Assembly (NCBI RefSeq): GCF_900110995.1
Contig: NZ_FOJF01000003.1
Coordinates: 1,302,001 to 1,366,000, forward strand
Direction: 5' to 3'
Length of the DNA: 64,000 nucleotides
From: Chitinophaga sp. YR573
GTDB taxonomy: Bacteria > Bacteroidota > Bacteroidia > Chitinophagales > Chitinophagaceae
Shown: positions 63,270 through 64,000 of the stretch, one piece after another
Layout of the letters: each line of letters begins with the position of its first letter
Numbering within the stretch: the stretch's first letter is position 1
Notes under the pieces: model-generated
The model's input: only the letters and a program-made list of their open reading frames with translations
What the model was told of the DNA's origin: nothing
The model's database searches: none
Position numbers and translations under genes: made by a program

Positions 63270-63539
63270 GTATATGCCAAAATCGCCAGGCCGGTATGCC
63301 GTCTGTTCCGGATGTTAGTACAATTGTGGCAGGATTTCAGGATATGTATGTTACATTTGATAAGAAATAGCTTAATTAATACTGGACTGTACAATGTTTT
63401 AAATCGCAAGTATAATCAAGACCCCAAAATCTGATTCAGGAAGCATGTTATCTGAAATAAGGGAACACCAGAGGGACTATATGTAGCAAACTGGGAACTT
63501 GCTATAATTATAAGTTCCATATATGTAAATTATCCGGGC
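63270..63539. other. Intergenic region after the P450 remnant
   Basis: No gene supported. It may contain decayed P450 sequence. A hairpin GGAACTT-GCTATAATTAT-AAGTTCC (63494-63518) lies 22 bases before the next start and may be a weak terminator or leader structure. Confidence 0.4.
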
Positions 63540-64000
63540 ATGAACCTACTACAACTTACCGTTACTACTGGCTGCAGTAACGTGTTGGATGAGAACAAAA
63601 AGCGTACAATACGCATAGTGAACCTAGTCTGTCTCACTACTGCGCTTATGTCAATCGTATTTGGCCTGGGTTGCTATTTTCTGATGGGCGGAGCCCTTAT
63701 TTATTTACCGGCAATTTTAGAAACCATTTTATTATTGTCAATGATCTACGTTAACAAAGAAGGCTGGTTTACGGCTGCCAGCATGGGTACTATCTTAATT
63801 AACAACCTCACCATTCAGTATTATAGCGCCGTCCTCGGAAGAGTAACAGAAGTTTACCTGCTGTTCATATTCCTTGTCGGATTATCTATGCTGATCTTTG
63901 ATAATAAACGCCTCAGGATTATCAGCATAGGTCTCACCATTGCCTGTTTTCTGGCTGGAGAAATAAATATTTACAACGGTTATGTTCCCAAATTGCTGAT
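63540..64000 (+). CDS. Multipass membrane protein, likely sensor kinase N-terminus (3' truncated)
   Basis: An open frame starts at the ATG at 63540 (MNLLQLTVTTGCSNVLDENK) and runs off the window end; 153 residues are visible. They form about five hydrophobic segments with short loops (for example IVNLVCLTTALMSIVFGLGC and VYLLFIFLVGLSMLIFDNKR). This N-terminal six-helix layout is typical of Chitinophagaceae sensor histidine kinases, whose HisKA/HATPase part would lie beyond the window. The kinase assignment is an inference. Confidence 0.6.
   Translation, partial: MNLLQLTVTTGCSNVLDENKKRTIRIVNLVCLTTALMSIVFGLGCYFLMGGALIYLPAILETILLLSMIYVNKEGWFTAASMGTILINNLTIQYYSAVLGRVTEVYLLFIFLVGLSMLIFDNKRLRIISIGLTIACFLAGEINIYNGYVPKLL

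Noticed and set aside
1..64000. Search for tRNA or rRNA genes, CRISPR arrays, insertion sequences and prophage genes
   Set aside because: No cloverleaf with a CCA-type end, no spaced direct repeats, no transposase or integrase motifs and no phage structural genes were recognised by eye.

Overview
This window looks like a chromosomal segment of a Bacteroidota bacterium, most likely Chitinophagaceae (Chitinophaga-like). The basis is family content: a CarboxypepD_reg/plug/barrel TonB receptor, MqnA of the futalosine menaquinone route, a FdhD/YdeP pair, a TPR sensor kinase, DUF4349 and DUF6580 proteins, and many small lipoproteins. Several genes are also preceded by the Bacteroidota -7 box TANNTTTG, in two cases with a -33 TTTG at a plausible distance, while Shine-Dalgarno sites are weak. 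I see no rRNA, tRNA, CRISPR array, prophage or insertion sequence. Genes at both ends are cut by the window edge.

Layout. 1-3775: RND efflux permease (5' truncated) and its membrane fusion lipoprotein. 3872-5726: Tat-exported phosphoesterase and PAP2 phosphatase. 5837-7214: a fluoride riboswitch controlling a CLC-F type fluoride/proton antiporter. 7245-9198: MDR dehydrogenase and aldo/keto reductase. 9425-13462: trehalose-6-phosphate synthase/phosphatase fusion convergent with a GH15 hydrolase. 13579-20588: AsmA-like protein, small lipoprotein, YihY/BrkB membrane protein, DPP-IV-like peptidase and a small membrane protein. 20680-30173: mostly housekeeping (ornithine aminotransferase, acyl-CoA-binding protein, LepA, ManA, YraN, PurB, MqnA). 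30174-34475: M1 peptidase, orphan peptide-binding lipoprotein, acyl desaturase. 34623-40011: a UbiA/DprE1/DprE2/HAD operon with a divergent GT-C-like membrane protein, read as a polyprenyl-phosphate pentofuranose (D-arabinofuranose-type) pathway. 40339-42279: DUF4130 and DUF763 proteins. 42366-50603: ABC exporter, thioesterase, TonB receptor, DUF695/RraB protein, outer-membrane protein. 50596-54627: YdeP-like molybdoenzyme with FdhD, and a YpfJ-type metalloprotease. 54652-59404: TPR histidine kinase, SelW-like protein and two outer-membrane barrel proteins. 59472-60777: higB-higA-flavin reductase operon. 61222-64000: a small secreted CBM5/12-like protein, DUF4349 lipoprotein, small lipoprotein, a cytochrome P450 remnant and the start of a membrane sensor-like gene.

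The most interesting signals are: (1) a family of five intergenic palindromic elements, all at convergent gene junctions, with compensatory stem changes and a hairpin whose T-tract/A-tract polarity is opposite to that of intrinsic terminators; (2) the complete-looking DprE1/DprE2 pentofuranose cassette outside Actinobacteria; (3) the fluoride riboswitch, whose aptamer 3' end can pair with the sequence just before the start codon; (4) the higBA promoter, where a palindrome overlaps the -33 box and the transcript looks leaderless, with a flavin reductase coupled downstream.
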